A stretch of 64,000 nucleotides of DNA from Roseiarcus sp963794655 (GCA_963794655.1 CAWCEV010000006.1:2542001-2606000); one strand, 5' to 3'; shown: positions 25,820 to 34,779, counted from the first letter of the stretch. Numbers and translations are program-made. The notes: generated by a model from the letters alone, not told the origin.

Positions 25820-26974
25820 CTAATTCCCGGAAGGCTTTTCGACATGGTCGATGATGTAGACCTCGGCCGGCGCTTTGGTCGCGGAGAGCTTCAAGCCGAG
25901 CTGTTCCTGAAGCGCAGTGTAGAGCGGCGGAGCCTCGTTGGGCGGCATACTACTTGGTTGCACATCGTCTGGAGTCCAGGTGAGTTTGAAATCGTAGCGG
26001 CCGGTAAGGCCGGTTCGATCCAGGATGGGGCGGTCCAGGCCGGCATTTCTTGTCATGAAATTCAAGAAATCAACCATGCTCACGTTGAACGCACTCAGGT
26101 CGCCCACGCGTCGTTGGAAGCCTATTCCCGGCAGCCCTTTCGGATCACCCTGACTCTCTGTGAGCTTGGCCCCCGTCGGACCGGCAGAGAGCGTATAAAC
26201 CGCTAGGTCCCTCTGGTCCCGATGGAAACTGAGCTTGAAACGATCTGCGAGTAGCTTCTGCACCATGGTCCGCCATTGCCCAATACTGGGCATGCCTTCC
26301 GCATCGGGTTTCGCGCTAATGTCGAATTGCTCCGATTCCATCCAGGACGGCGCGTCTACGATCTGTTTGCGGTGAACACCATAGGAAAAAGTAATCAGGT
26401 CGTCGACGGTCTGGTTCACTGCCTGAAGATGATCGGGGCTCAAGCGAAAGAATTTGCGATGCTCCTCAGGACTGCTCGGCTTGATGGTAGCCACTTCGAA
26501 TGCCGGATTCGCCGTTGGGTCCATCGGTGCTGGCTTGACCGTAGCGGGGGGAATGGTCCATTCCGACCCGGGTGCAACGCGCGCCAGAGTGAGAGACACG
26601 GGCGCAGAGTTTTGGCTCCACGTTCCTACGATTGATTTGCCATCTGGTGCGAAGCGGCCGTTATACGTTCCATTGACCATGGAGAAGGCCATCTTCACCT
26701 TGGAACCGTCGACCGAGATTTCGCTCACCGGAATCGCATCGCCGCTCCGGTCGATGTTGTAGAAGAGCGCCCGATACTCGCCTCGCGTTCCTTTGGTGAT
26801 TTGAATGACGACTCGCATTTCCTGGCCACTACCGAGCGTGCCTTGCCAGGTACCTGCAAGATCGTAGGGCTCTTGAGAGACGTAGAGAGTCTCTGCAAAC
26901 CCTCGAGGCTCAAGCACGCCAGCCATCACGGTCAGCGCCACGATTGCGCCACACGCCCGTCGATGGAACACCAT
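25820..26974 (-). CDS. TIGR03435 (DUF3738) family acidobacterial secreted protein
   Basis: A 384-residue exported protein. The ATG at 26974 follows AGGAGGT with good spacing; a signal peptide (MVFHRRACGAIVALTVMAGV) ends near FAETLY. Residues ~40-130 form a small beta domain with DLAGTWQGTLGSGQEM and GRFAPDGKSIVGTWS. Then comes the TIGR03435 core: PAFEVATIKPSSPEEHRK, DLITFSYGVHRKQIVDAPSW, LADRFKLSFHRDQRDL, ending LDRTGLTGRYDFKLTWTPD and YIIDHVEKPS. This family is characteristic of Acidobacteria, often next to M56 peptidase sensors; none is seen here. Function unknown. Gene is followed by a half hairpin repeat. Confidence 0.9.
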   Translation of the reverse strand: MVFHRRACGAIVALTVMAGVLEPRGFAETLYVSQEPYDLAGTWQGTLGSGQEMRVVIQITKGTRGEYRALFYNIDRSGDAIPVSEISVDGSKVKMAFSMVNGTYNGRFAPDGKSIVGTWSQNSAPVSLTLARVAPGSEWTIPPATVKPAPMDPTANPAFEVATIKPSSPEEHRKFFRLSPDHLQAVNQTVDDLITFSYGVHRKQIVDAPSWMESEQFDISAKPDAEGMPSIGQWRTMVQKLLADRFKLSFHRDQRDLAVYTLSAGPTGAKLTESQGDPKGLPGIGFQRRVGDLSAFNVSMVDFLNFMTRNAGLDRPILDRTGLTGRYDFKLTWTPDDVQPSSMPPNEAPPLYTALQEQLGLKLSATKAPAEVYIIDHVEKPSGN

Positions 26975-27041
26975 CCGACACCTCCTGTACGATGTCTCAT
27001 TACAGCAAGTCCGACCGCTCGGACCGACGAAAGACCGGGTG

Positions 27042-27074
27042 CCCCATTCAAGCCTTCTTTTGGCTTGAGTGGGC
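27042..27074. repeat. Dispersed hairpin repeat, copy R4 (forward)
   Basis: CCCCATTCAAGCC, loop TTCTTTT, GGCTTGAGTGGGC. Flanks (GGGTG before, AAGTAAG after) resemble R1 and R5. It sits between the end of the LysR gene and the start of the TIGR03435 gene, both on the minus strand, where it may separate the transcripts. Confidence 0.85.
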
Positions 27075-27130
27075 AAGTAAGCGCCGTGCTCGTAATTCCT
27101 TTTGTGACCCCGAAAGTTTCTTCAAGGCGA

Positions 27131-28072
27131 TCACTTTTGCGAGAGGTCGACTGCGAGTTCGTTCACCCGCGAAAGAAATAGCTTCAATATAGATGAGGCA
27201 TTCGCCTTACGATAACCAACGGACAAATCGATTTTCGGTCCGGGCCCTTGCAGGGGCCGAGTTGTCACGGTATCCGGAAGGAAGGTCTTTGCATACAACG
27301 GGAGAAGAGCAACCCCTCCGGTGGAGGCAATGAGGGACATGACGCTTCCCAGGTTGTCGACCTCGTGGCTCGGTCTTATCTTGACACCATTGTCATGGAG
27401 GAACTTGTCGATTGCCCGTCGTAATGCCGGTTGTTTTCCCGAAATGCTGAGGGCCGTCCCGGAGACGCTGATAAATATTTCCCCGGCAAGTTGCTGAAGA
27501 GTGACTGTGCCGTTAGCCGCGAGTGGATGATTCGAAGGCAGAAAAACGTGGAACGACTCTTCGACGAGGGTCCTGAAGTCTAGGTCACCGCTGCCGTCTT
27601 CTCTGCGGAGGAAGGCCACGTCGATTCCTCCATGCAACAGAGCGGCGGCCAGCTGGGGAGAATTCTGCGTAGAAATCACCACATGAATATTCGGTAATTC
27701 ATCCCGAAGAAGCTTGAGAGCCGCAGGAAGCAAGGTGGTGTCGTGACCGATCATGAAGCCCAGGGAGAAAGAGGGCTTGGTTGGATAGGCAATCTGCCGT
27801 GCAGATTGCACTGCCGCTTCCGCCTGAGAAAGCATCACCCGTGCGTGGTCCAGAAATACCCGGCCGGCGGGCGTCAGCTCCACGCCCTTTGCTCCTCGCA
27901 CAAAGAGCGGCGTACCCACCTCGTCCTCAAGGTCGCGGATCTGGCGGCTGAGAGAGGGCTGTGTTGTATGCAATCGCCCTTCCGCCGCAAGCTTGAGGCT
28001 TCGTGCTTCAGCCGTGGCGACAAAGTAACGAAGATGCCTGAGTTCCAAAAGCCACCTCTGCCTAGAAAGCAT
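27131..28072 (-). CDS. LysR family transcriptional regulator
   Basis: A 313-residue regulator with the N-terminal winged helix of LysR proteins (LRHLRYFVATAEARSLKLAA and TTQPSLSRQIRDLEDEVGTP), followed by a two-lobe sensor domain (QSARQIAYPTKPSFSLGFMI to the end). These are usually tetrameric cytoplasmic activators that respond to a small metabolite. It is divergently transcribed from an SDR oxidoreductase gene with a 123-bp gap, the classic LysR arrangement, so that gene is the likely target. The exact start is uncertain; a TTG at about residue 8 is an alternative. Confidence 0.88.
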   Translation of the reverse strand: MLSRQRWLLELRHLRYFVATAEARSLKLAAEGRLHTTQPSLSRQIRDLEDEVGTPLFVRGAKGVELTPAGRVFLDHARVMLSQAEAAVQSARQIAYPTKPSFSLGFMIGHDTTLLPAALKLLRDELPNIHVVISTQNSPQLAAALLHGGIDVAFLRREDGSGDLDFRTLVEESFHVFLPSNHPLAANGTVTLQQLAGEIFISVSGTALSISGKQPALRRAIDKFLHDNGVKIRPSHEVDNLGSVMSLIASTGGVALLPLYAKTFLPDTVTTRPLQGPGPKIDLSVGYRKANASSILKLFLSRVNELAVDLSQK

Positions 28073-28079
28073 AACCTGT

Positions 28080-28094
28080 CTGCTTAAAAAGCAG
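28080..28094. promoter_or_regulatory. Palindrome CTGCTT-AAA-AAGCAG in LysR/SDR divergent region
   Basis: A perfect 6-bp inverted repeat with 3-bp centre lying 8 bp upstream of the lysR start. LysR sites are typically short dyads of about 15 bp (T-N11-A), so this is a candidate autoregulatory site. The sequence matches that length but has not been tested. Confidence 0.45.
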
Positions 28095-28195
28095 TTTTGC
28101 CGGCCGCCTTTCGAGGTTATGTTCAGGGAGACTACTCCTCGAGTGGCGAAGCCTGATCGAGGAGGATCACCATTTTTTGTTGAAAGGTGGGACCT

Positions 28196-28939
28196 GTGTC
28201 TCAGTCATTGAAAGGAAAAGTCGCGCTGATAACGGGAGGATCGCGTGGGATCGGCGCTGCGATTGCAAAACGTCTCGCGGCCGATGGAGCCAGCGTCGCC
28301 ATCACCTACGCGAAAAATGCCAACGCCGCCGCGGTGGTGACCAAGGCGATTCAAGATGCCGGAGGGAAGGCCGTTGCCATCCAGGCGGACGCGGTGGATC
28401 CGCAGGCAGTCCGCGCCTCAGTAGAGAAGGCCGTCGCCGCCCTGGGCAGACTGGACATCCTGGTGAACAATGCGGGCACGGCTATTCCAAAATTATTCGC
28501 AGACACCACACTGGAGGAGATGGACCATGTCATCAACCTCAATATCCGCGGCATGTTCGTCACCACGCAGGCAGCGTTGCAGCATATGAATGATAACGGC
28601 CGAATCATCATGATCGGATCATGCGTGGGCGAGCGCAATCTGACCCCAGGGCTGGCAGCATACGCGGCGACGAAGGGCGCGGTGAAAATGTTTGCGCAGA
28701 GCTTGTCGAGGGAAGTCGGGAGCCGAGGCATCACCGTCAACAACGTGCAACCGGGGCCGATCGACACCGACCTGAACCCTGCATCCGGTGATTGGGCCAC
28801 GCCGCAAAGAGCGGTCACCGCGCTGAATCGGTATGGGACGGTCGACGAGGTGGCTGCCCTGGTGGCATTTGTCGCTGCTCCGGAGTCCTCCTATATCACC
28901 GGGGCGAATCTGACCGTAGATGGCGGAACGAATGCCTGA
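28196..28939 (+). CDS. Short-chain dehydrogenase/reductase (FabG-like)
   Basis: A 247-residue classical SDR. The NAD(P) motif is TGGSRGIG (residues ~13-20), followed by NNAG (~90), catalytic Ser in IGSCVG and Y-x-x-x-K in AAYAATKGA. The C-terminal ITGANLTVDGGTNA is typical of 3-oxoacyl-reductase-type members. It should reduce a carbonyl or oxidise an alcohol in the cytoplasm using NAD(P)H. The GTG at 28196 is chosen because AAAGGTGG lies 5 nt upstream; another GTG nine bases earlier has no such signal. Divergent lysR suggests inducible expression; substrate unknown. Confidence 0.9.
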   Translation: MSQSLKGKVALITGGSRGIGAAIAKRLAADGASVAITYAKNANAAAVVTKAIQDAGGKAVAIQADAVDPQAVRASVEKAVAALGRLDILVNNAGTAIPKLFADTTLEEMDHVINLNIRGMFVTTQAALQHMNDNGRIIMIGSCVGERNLTPGLAAYAATKGAVKMFAQSLSREVGSRGITVNNVQPGPIDTDLNPASGDWATPQRAVTALNRYGTVDEVAALVAFVAAPESSYITGANLTVDGGTNA

Positions 28940-29001
28940 GTGAGTTCGTAACGATTCTCGCGAACCGGCCGTTGTGTACGTGCAGGGAAAAGTGAAGGGT
29001 G

Positions 29002-29033
29002 CCCCATTCAAGCCCGCCGTTGGCTGAGTGGGC
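29002..29033. repeat. Dispersed hairpin repeat, copy R5 (forward, decayed)
   Basis: CCCCATTCAAGCC then CGCCGTT and GGCTGAGTGGGC: one base lost from the right arm and a different loop, so the stem is weaker. It lies 62 bp after the stop codon of the SDR gene. Confidence 0.7.
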
Positions 29034-29127
29034 TCCAATCTTGACCGGTCGCCAGCCCGTAAAAGAAGACCGCTGGCTGCAAGAAAAGCGTCGCTAGGAA
29101 CAGCATCACATGTGCGTTGAAAGACTT

Positions 29128-29160
29128 GCCCACTCAAGCCAAAAGAAGGCTTGAATGGGC
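29128..29160. repeat. Dispersed hairpin repeat, copy R6 (reverse)
   Basis: GCCCACTCAAGCC, loop AAAAGAA, GGCTTGAATGGGC: exact reverse-complement form. Together with R5 it brackets 94 bp in the convergent gap between the SDR and DinB genes, a position suited to a two-way transcription end. Confidence 0.85.
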
Positions 29161-29204
29161 AACCCGCCAGGCACCGCTTTGGAATCCGGATCGCGCCGTC
29201 ACGC

Positions 29205-29750
29205 TTAGTGTTTGGCCGCCGTCGCACTCGCCATGCGTTCCTCGGCCTGGCGGGTAAGATGGGGCACAATCCCCAGTTGCCGCTCGATGAGCATCAACTG
29301 GCCGCGATGGTGCATCTCGTGCTCCTTGGCCCCGAGCAGTTGTTCAAACCGCGACTTCGTACCTGAGCCGTCGGCTACGGGGATCCTTTCCGCGAGAGAC
29401 TCAGGCGTCAGCGTTTCTATCCACCCGGCAAACTTGTCGCCCTCATCGCGTAGGAGATCGTGAATCTCTGCCTTTGTTCGAGTCTTTGCTTCCTCTGCCT
29501 TCACTTCGCTGGACAGGCGAACGAAGTCAAAGCCGACCAACGTTTTCACCTGCTGCTTGCCGTGAACCTCAAACCACATGCGCGGAGACACCGCGATGTG
29601 CGTCAATAGAGCGCCGATCGCGCGGCAACCGGGCGCGGGTATAAAGCCGTACTTCGATTCAGGAATATCCTGGGCAATCTGGAGTGTGTTATCCCGGACT
29701 ACCCGAAATTGCCTGGCAAAATCTTTCCCGTCGTAGATCGTCAGCGTCAT
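29205..29750 (-). CDS. DinB family protein
   Basis: A 181-residue four-helix-bundle protein of the DinB/YfiT superfamily. The metal-ligand histidines are visible in LLTHIAVSPRMWF and in HEMHHRGQLMLIERQL (the H-x-x-x-H pair near residues 146-150). Family members bind a metal and include thiol transferases, but many have unknown function; this one resembles the small DNA-damage-named subgroup often found in Acidobacteria. Cytoplasmic, no signal peptide. It starts MTLTIYDGKDFARQFRVVRD. Its gene is convergent with the SDR gene. Confidence 0.85.
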   Translation of the reverse strand: MTLTIYDGKDFARQFRVVRDNTLQIAQDIPESKYGFIPAPGCRAIGALLTHIAVSPRMWFEVHGKQQVKTLVGFDFVRLSSEVKAEEAKTRTKAEIHDLLRDEGDKFAGWIETLTPESLAERIPVADGSGTKSRFEQLLGAKEHEMHHRGQLMLIERQLGIVPHLTRQAEERMASATAAKH

Positions 29751-30001
29751 GGCTCGCCCCTCATCCCGGGAATTCTACTCGATGGAAGAGCCCGGCGGTC
29801 TCCCTCGACGTGTTTGGCTTGGTTGCGAGGCGATTACCTGACCTGATGCTTGATCCGCTGGCATGCGGCCTTTTGTTGAGGAGTGGGAGAACGTCGCAGC
29901 CGCCCCGCTGCAAAGGGTGCGGCGATACGAGTTCGGTACCGATAGAAAAATGGGTGGACCGGGCGGCGGTGAACGCCCAGTCCATCTCACTGTTGGCTGC
30001 G

Positions 30002-30259
30002 CTAACGGGCGGAGGTTTTCGAAGCGTCGATCGCGAGGCTCAACTCCCGCTCTGCTGCGCGGAGATGGTCCTCGGCTTTGACGCCGTGGCCCATCATGTC
30101 GTAGTGATTCGACGCACGTGCATGCTCCATTTCATTGATGGATTCAATGACATGCTTGTGAACAGCGTCAAGATCGTGCCAATCGTGGACTTGCGCGGAT
30201 AATATCGCGCCGGTCGCGAAGGCGGATGTGAGAGCAAGAGCGGAAAGTGTTTTCTTCAT
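30002..30259 (-). CDS. Small His-rich exported protein (85 aa)
   Basis: From the ATG at 30259 (GGAGAAAATCAAG before it) the sequence is MKKTLSALALTSAFATGAIL followed by SAQVHDWHDLDAVHKHVIES, a cleavable signal peptide and then a helical, histidine-rich mature part (HDWHD, VHKHV, NHYDMMGHG). It may bind metals or act as a small periplasmic helix bundle. It is divergent from the VWFA-related gene with a 314-bp gap between their starts. I recognise no family name. Confidence 0.65.
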   Translation of the reverse strand: MKKTLSALALTSAFATGAILSAQVHDWHDLDAVHKHVIESINEMEHARASNHYDMMGHGVKAEDHLRAAERELSLAIDASKTSAR

Positions 30260-30573
30260 CTTGATTTTCTCCGTATGAAGTATGTTTTCCTGCCTGCGGT
30301 CCGTGAAATGACACGAATGGGGTATATTCCCCAGGGTGTACCGGCTGAGAAGGTCACCCCCAAGACGGCCATCGAAGACAGATTGGCAAAGTAGTCGGAG
30401 TATCGCCGGCGGACCAAATGCCAAAGCTTCTCAAATGTGTCATCTACGGCGGACCACTCTCGGGAGGCCTGATATCGCGGGGTGGGACGCAACTTATCTT
30501 TTGGCTGAGCCGTCTCCTAAAGTGGCGCTCCGGGCTCTCCTATAACTTCGAGCCGGAAGCAGGTGAAGCGGCT

Positions 30574-31659
30574 ATGCAATGGCTTTGCGTGTTATTGGCT
30601 GTTTCTATCGTCTCTTCCCTGACCCTCACCGCGCAACAAAACAGCTTTCCCTCTCTTTCGGTGGGTTCCGGTACTCCGGCGGCCGCCCCGCAAACGGATC
30701 ACGTTACCATCGATGTGGCAGTCAACGATAAGTCGGGGAAACCAGTGCGTGGCTTGCCGCAACAAGCGTTTACCCTACTGGACGATAAGCAGGCGAAGAG
30801 CATCACTTCCTTCCGCGCCGTGGACCTGGATGCCGGGACGCCGGCCCCGCCGGTTGAGATCGTTCTTGTCATCGATTCGATAAATGCTGATTTGTTAAAA
30901 GCAGCCCGTGAACGGGAGGGGGTTCGAAACTTTCTCCTGGACAACGGCGGTAGGCTGCCGTTGCCAGTGTCACTGGTGACTCTGACCGATACCGGCATTC
31001 AGCCGATGGCGGCTTCGCGGGATGGCAATGCTCTTGCGGCCATGCTTGACCGGAGCGCAACGGGATTGCGCTTGGTGGACCGGACCACGGCCGACGGCGC
31101 ATTCGAACGTTACCAGTTGTCTCTCAAGGCGCTTGATGCCACGATCGCGTCTGAGTCGGCAAAGCCCGGAAGGAAACTCATTATCTGGGTGAGCCCGGGT
31201 TGGCCTCTCCTCGCAAGGGCCGCGAGTGATCTCACCAGCGCGGATCAGCGGCAAATCTTCAACGCTATCGTAAACACCTCGACGGCCCTGCGACTCGGCC
31301 ACATTACCTTATACAGCGTAGTTTCGCGCGGGGTCGCGGGCACGGATGTTTCGGAGTTTTCGGAATACACGCAATTTCTCCAAGGTGTGAAGTCTCCGTC
31401 GCAAGCCTACCCGCCGAACCTGGCGCTCTCCGTGCTTGCGGTTCAATCGGGCGGACTGGTCCTGAACGGAAGCAACGACCTGCCGGCAGCGATGGCCCAT
31501 GACATCGCCAAGAGTGCCGGCGACGCGCGGTCGTTCTATGTGCTGACCTTCCGCGGGTCGCATGCTGATCGCGCGAATGAGTACCATTCCCTGCAGGTGA
31601 AAGTGAATCAGCCGGGAGCGACCGCGCGGACGCGCACTGGATATTACGCGCAACCTTAG
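30574..31659 (+). CDS. VWFA-related acidobacterial domain protein (TIGR03436)
   Basis: A 361-residue secreted protein. From the ATG at 30574 a signal peptide MQWLCVLLAVSIVSSLTLTA ends at AQQ. The mature part starts with DVAVNDKSGKPVRGL-QQAFTLLDD, a signature of TIGR03436, and has a VWA fold beginning VEIVLVIDSINADLL. The usual DxSxS metal site is replaced by D-S-I-N-A, so metal-dependent adhesion is doubtful. C-terminal FYVLTFRGSHADRANEYH is characteristic. Function is unknown; these proteins are numerous in Acidobacteria and probably face the cell envelope. Confidence 0.88.
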   Translation: MQWLCVLLAVSIVSSLTLTAQQNSFPSLSVGSGTPAAAPQTDHVTIDVAVNDKSGKPVRGLPQQAFTLLDDKQAKSITSFRAVDLDAGTPAPPVEIVLVIDSINADLLKAAREREGVRNFLLDNGGRLPLPVSLVTLTDTGIQPMAASRDGNALAAMLDRSATGLRLVDRTTADGAFERYQLSLKALDATIASESAKPGRKLIIWVSPGWPLLARAASDLTSADQRQIFNAIVNTSTALRLGHITLYSVVSRGVAGTDVSEFSEYTQFLQGVKSPSQAYPPNLALSVLAVQSGGLVLNGSNDLPAAMAHDIAKSAGDARSFYVLTFRGSHADRANEYHSLQVKVNQPGATARTRTGYYAQP

Positions 31660-31936
31660 ATGACGCCTGCACCGCAGCCTCGAATGGTCACGATCCAAGC
31701 GTAAAAGACGCCGCCACGGCAAGACCATCGCCGAATACCTGCAGATGGCCCAGCAACCGGCCAAAGACCAAAGCGTAGACCTGGCTAAAGGGTAGTCGAA
31801 CCTTTGGTTTTTCCGTTTCTGGCAATGGTTGCATCGGCCGCTGTCTGAGCATGGGCGTGGGGCGTCCTCGCCTTTTATCCCCATCGGAGGCGACGGTTGG
31901 CGTTGGATCAGCGTCCTAAAGAGCTGAGGGAAAGTG

Positions 31937-32137
31937 ATGAAGAAATGCCCTAGCTGCTACGCCATTATGCGTGAATCGACCACCAAGACCGAGATCCCTG
32001 AGTTGCAGCACAAACCCCACGACAGCACTCCCGGGGTCTCAGCGACCAGGATTCGATACGAGTGCAGCCAATGCGGTCATACGGAAGAATCGTTTGCTAA
32101 ACCCGCTCCGGCTTCTAAGCAGGGGATTATGCGGTAA
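31937..32137 (+). CDS. Zinc-ribbon protein (66 aa)
   Basis: Starts MKKCPSCYAIMRESTTKTEI and has a second knuckle YECSQCGHTEESF, giving four cysteines in two C-x2-C pairs about 40 residues apart: a zinc ribbon. GAGGGAAAGTG precedes the start, supporting the ATG at 31937. Lone zinc ribbons of this size are usually nucleic-acid or protein-binding adaptors. No partner is apparent. It is convergent with a TlpA-like gene. Confidence 0.7.
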   Translation: MKKCPSCYAIMRESTTKTEIPELQHKPHDSTPGVSATRIRYECSQCGHTEESFAKPAPASKQGIMR

Positions 32138-32158
32138 AAGGGGTCCCACGCTTAGGGC

Positions 32159-32178
32159 GCTCGCTTGAATGGGCCACC
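32159..32178. repeat. Half copy of dispersed hairpin repeat
   Basis: GCTCGCTTGAATGGGCCACC matches the right half of the reverse-form repeat; the left half is decayed. It lies in the short convergent gap between the zinc-ribbon and TlpA-like genes. Confidence 0.5.
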
Positions 32179-32185
32179 CAGGCGA

Positions 32186-32788
32186 TCACCGTTCCGACAG
32201 GAGGCTCTTGACGTTTGTGGCGACGGCGTCCTTGTTTATGAGTACTCCTACATACGAGATAGCAACCTTACCGGACTTGTCGATCAAATACGTGGCCGGA
32301 AACGCGTTCAATGAGTAGGCCCTGGATATTGCATCGTCACCCATGACGATCGGGTAGTTTACTCGGTGCTTGGCAATGAATGGCGTCACCCTTCCCCATG
32401 CTTCGTTGGCGTCCTTCAGGCCTTCGTAAGATATGTCCATCGAGACACCGAGGGCGGTGAAGCCCTGGGACTTGTAAGCGTTCTCAATCTCTATGATCGA
32501 TGGAATCTCAAGCACGCAGCCGCCACAATCGGTAGCCCAAAAGTTGAGTAGAACGACTTTTCCGCGATAGTCAGAAAGCTGCGCCTTCCTGCCATCTTCG
32601 CTCGCAAGTTGAAAGGCCGGCGCTGCTTTTCGATTTGCAGGCGGTATGAGTGTCGCATGGACATCCTGCTGGCCAAAGAGAGCCGGCGTAATACACCCCG
32701 ATACAAGAACCATAATGAACGCAGCAATCCTATGCGCCGGTTGTGGACCAGCAAGTTTCGATGTGCCGGCCGGTGCTTTGCTCCGCAT
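32186..32788 (-). CDS. TlpA/ResA-like thiol-disulfide oxidoreductase
   Basis: A 200-residue exported thioredoxin-fold protein. Residues ~20-40 form a hydrophobic signal or anchor (HRIAAFIMVLVSGCITPALF); a cysteine there could be lipidated. The redox site is WATDCGGC within VVLLNFWATDCGGCVLEIPS, an atypical C-G-G-C in place of C-x-P-C, and the cis-proline loop is AFPATYLIDKSG. Such proteins reduce disulfides outside the membrane, often in cytochrome c maturation, or detoxify peroxides. It is convergent with the zinc-ribbon gene and divergent from pabBC. Confidence 0.85.
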   Translation of the reverse strand: MRSKAPAGTSKLAGPQPAHRIAAFIMVLVSGCITPALFGQQDVHATLIPPANRKAAPAFQLASEDGRKAQLSDYRGKVVLLNFWATDCGGCVLEIPSIIEIENAYKSQGFTALGVSMDISYEGLKDANEAWGRVTPFIAKHRVNYPIVMGDDAISRAYSLNAFPATYLIDKSGKVAISYVGVLINKDAVATNVKSLLSER

Positions 32789-32932
32789 AGTTTCCTCCTG
32801 TCTTTCGACGCATTCATATTATCCTGTCGAAACGCGGCAGTACATTTCGCGGCGAAGTGCGGGGGAACGCTAAGATTGATCCATGTCGCTGAGCACGAAC
32901 CATCATGACAGAGTGGCTCGAGACGCTGGAAC

Positions 32933-34729
32933 ATGAGCTGCACGATCGAATATCGTAAATTGGCGGCGACTGAAGAGCATGCCATCCTCTTGGAGTCCTC
33001 GAGCGTTCCGGCTAGGCCTAATGAGCGTTCCCTTCTTTTCAGAAAACCAGTCGAATGGCTTGAGGCAAGAGAACTTAGTGAACTTCCCCTCTTCTTCCAA
33101 AAACTTGAGGCGGCTCGCGCTCAAGGACTGTGGAGCGCCGGCTATTTCAGCTATGAGTGCGGGTATCACTGGGAGCCGAAGGCGGCCCCCGGATTTGTCC
33201 CCAGCCCGCGCGATTTGCCGCTAGCGGCATTCGGTCTCTATTTGGCGCCTATCGAATTCACTGCCGGGCCGGGCCCCTTCGGGAGGGCGCGCGGTGTCGA
33301 AGGTCCTTCGCTTGCTATCTCCTGTAAGGACTTTCAGCAGAAAGTCAGAACGATCCACGGCTACATTGAGGCAGGCGATACTTACCAGGTGAATTTGACC
33401 GACCAGGTGCAAGCCCCCTATGCCGGCAGCGCCTGGGAGCTATTTGCTCACATGATGGAAGCCCAGCCGGTTGCGTTTGGGGCACTGTTGCGGTTTGGCG
33501 ATCGTTTCATTCTTTCTGCTTCCCCGGAATTGTTCTTCCGGGTGGAGGGACGGCATATTGTCGTTCGCCCGATCAAGGGCACCGCACCGAGGGGACGGGA
33601 CGCCAGAGAAGATGCAATACGCATGGAAGCATTGACCAACGATGAGAAGAACCGTGCGGAGAACTTGATGATCGTGGATTTGATGCGGAGTGATCTTGGC
33701 CGGGTTGCGGAGACGGGCAGCGTACATACCGGCAAGCTATTTACCGTCGAGCGGCTGCCATCACTGTTGCAAATGAGCACGGAGATTAGCGCTACGCTCA
33801 GGAGCGATGTCACGCTCTACCGGCTTTTCGCCGGCCTCTTTCCATCCGGTTCCATTGTCGGGGCTCCCAAGGTGAGAACAATGCAACTGATACGAGAGCT
33901 GGAAGGGCGCCCTCGTAGTGTGTACACGGGTTCGATTGGATACTTCGCTCCCAACGGCGACAGCGTGTTCAGCGTCGCGATACGTACCGCAGTGCTGCGA
34001 GCTGAACGCCTGCACATGGGAGTGGGGGCGGGTATAACATACGACTCCGTTGCCACGGAAGAGCATCAGGAGTGTCAACTGAAGGCAGAATTCCTCAAGG
34101 ACAGCAGCTTCTCACTCATCGAGAGCATGCGTTGTGAAGAAGGCAAATGCCTGCTCCTGCCGCTGCACCTTGAACGGCTTCAGGCCTCAGCGGAATATTT
34201 CGGCTTTCGCTTCCCCCGCACAGAAATCATTGAGGCTATCGAGTGTGCGATGCGCGCGTCCGATCGAGGTGCGTCGAAGCTGCGCCTGGAACTGGGGCGA
34301 GATGGAAGTTGCGCCTTATCGGAGTTGGCAGTGCTGGAGGAAGAGCCGGAGGCTTCAAAAGCACTACTCTGGCCGTATCCTGTGCAGTCGGGTGATCGCT
34401 TTCTGCGGCACAAGACGACGAGGCGGGGTTTGTACAACCATGCTCTGCAGGTCTCGCAAGCACGAGGCTATGTCGACGCGATTTTCCACAATGAGCGAGG
34501 GATCGTGACGGAAGGGGCGATCAGCAACATTGTCGTGAAGCACGGGGATGGCTGGCTGACTCCGCCGATCGATGCAGGTGTTCTTCCGGGCGTTTACAGA
34601 ACATCGTTGTTGCAGAGAATGCCGGAAATTCAAATCGTGGAGTTCTCCGTGGAGAAATTGCTGAGCGCCGATGAGGTATGGCTGACCAACGCGGTGCGTG
34701 GGATGCGGCGTGTGGTTGTCGAGAGTTAG
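32933..34729 (+). CDS. pabBC: Fused aminodeoxychorismate synthase component I and 4-amino-4-deoxychorismate lyase
   Basis: A 598-residue cytoplasmic fusion. Residues ~100-385 are a chorismate-binding domain; PIKGT with K215 is the mark of PabB rather than anthranilate synthase, and NRAENLMIVDLMRSDLGRV and GSIVGAPKVRTMQLIRELEG complete the active site. Residues ~390-598 are a class IV aminotransferase-like PabC domain, with a candidate PLP lysine in FLRHKTTRRGLYN and the GIVTEGAISNIVV strand. Together they convert chorismate to 4-aminobenzoate for folate. Bifunctional PabBC is known in many bacteria. The glutamine amidotransferase PabA is not in the window. No RBS is strong, so the ATG is provisional. 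Confidence 0.92.
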   Translation: MSCTIEYRKLAATEEHAILLESSSVPARPNERSLLFRKPVEWLEARELSELPLFFQKLEAARAQGLWSAGYFSYECGYHWEPKAAPGFVPSPRDLPLAAFGLYLAPIEFTAGPGPFGRARGVEGPSLAISCKDFQQKVRTIHGYIEAGDTYQVNLTDQVQAPYAGSAWELFAHMMEAQPVAFGALLRFGDRFILSASPELFFRVEGRHIVVRPIKGTAPRGRDAREDAIRMEALTNDEKNRAENLMIVDLMRSDLGRVAETGSVHTGKLFTVERLPSLLQMSTEISATLRSDVTLYRLFAGLFPSGSIVGAPKVRTMQLIRELEGRPRSVYTGSIGYFAPNGDSVFSVAIRTAVLRAERLHMGVGAGITYDSVATEEHQECQLKAEFLKDSSFSLIESMRCEEGKCLLLPLHLERLQASAEYFGFRFPRTEIIEAIECAMRASDRGASKLRLELGRDGSCALSELAVLEEEPEASKALLWPYPVQSGDRFLRHKTTRRGLYNHALQVSQARGYVDAIFHNERGIVTEGAISNIVVKHGDGWLTPPIDAGVLPGVYRTSLLQRMPEIQIVEFSVEKLLSADEVWLTNAVRGMRRVVVES

Positions 34730-34779
34730 ATATTGCGCGATTGAGAATTCCTGATCCGGCAAAGGATTCCGGTGTGCTC

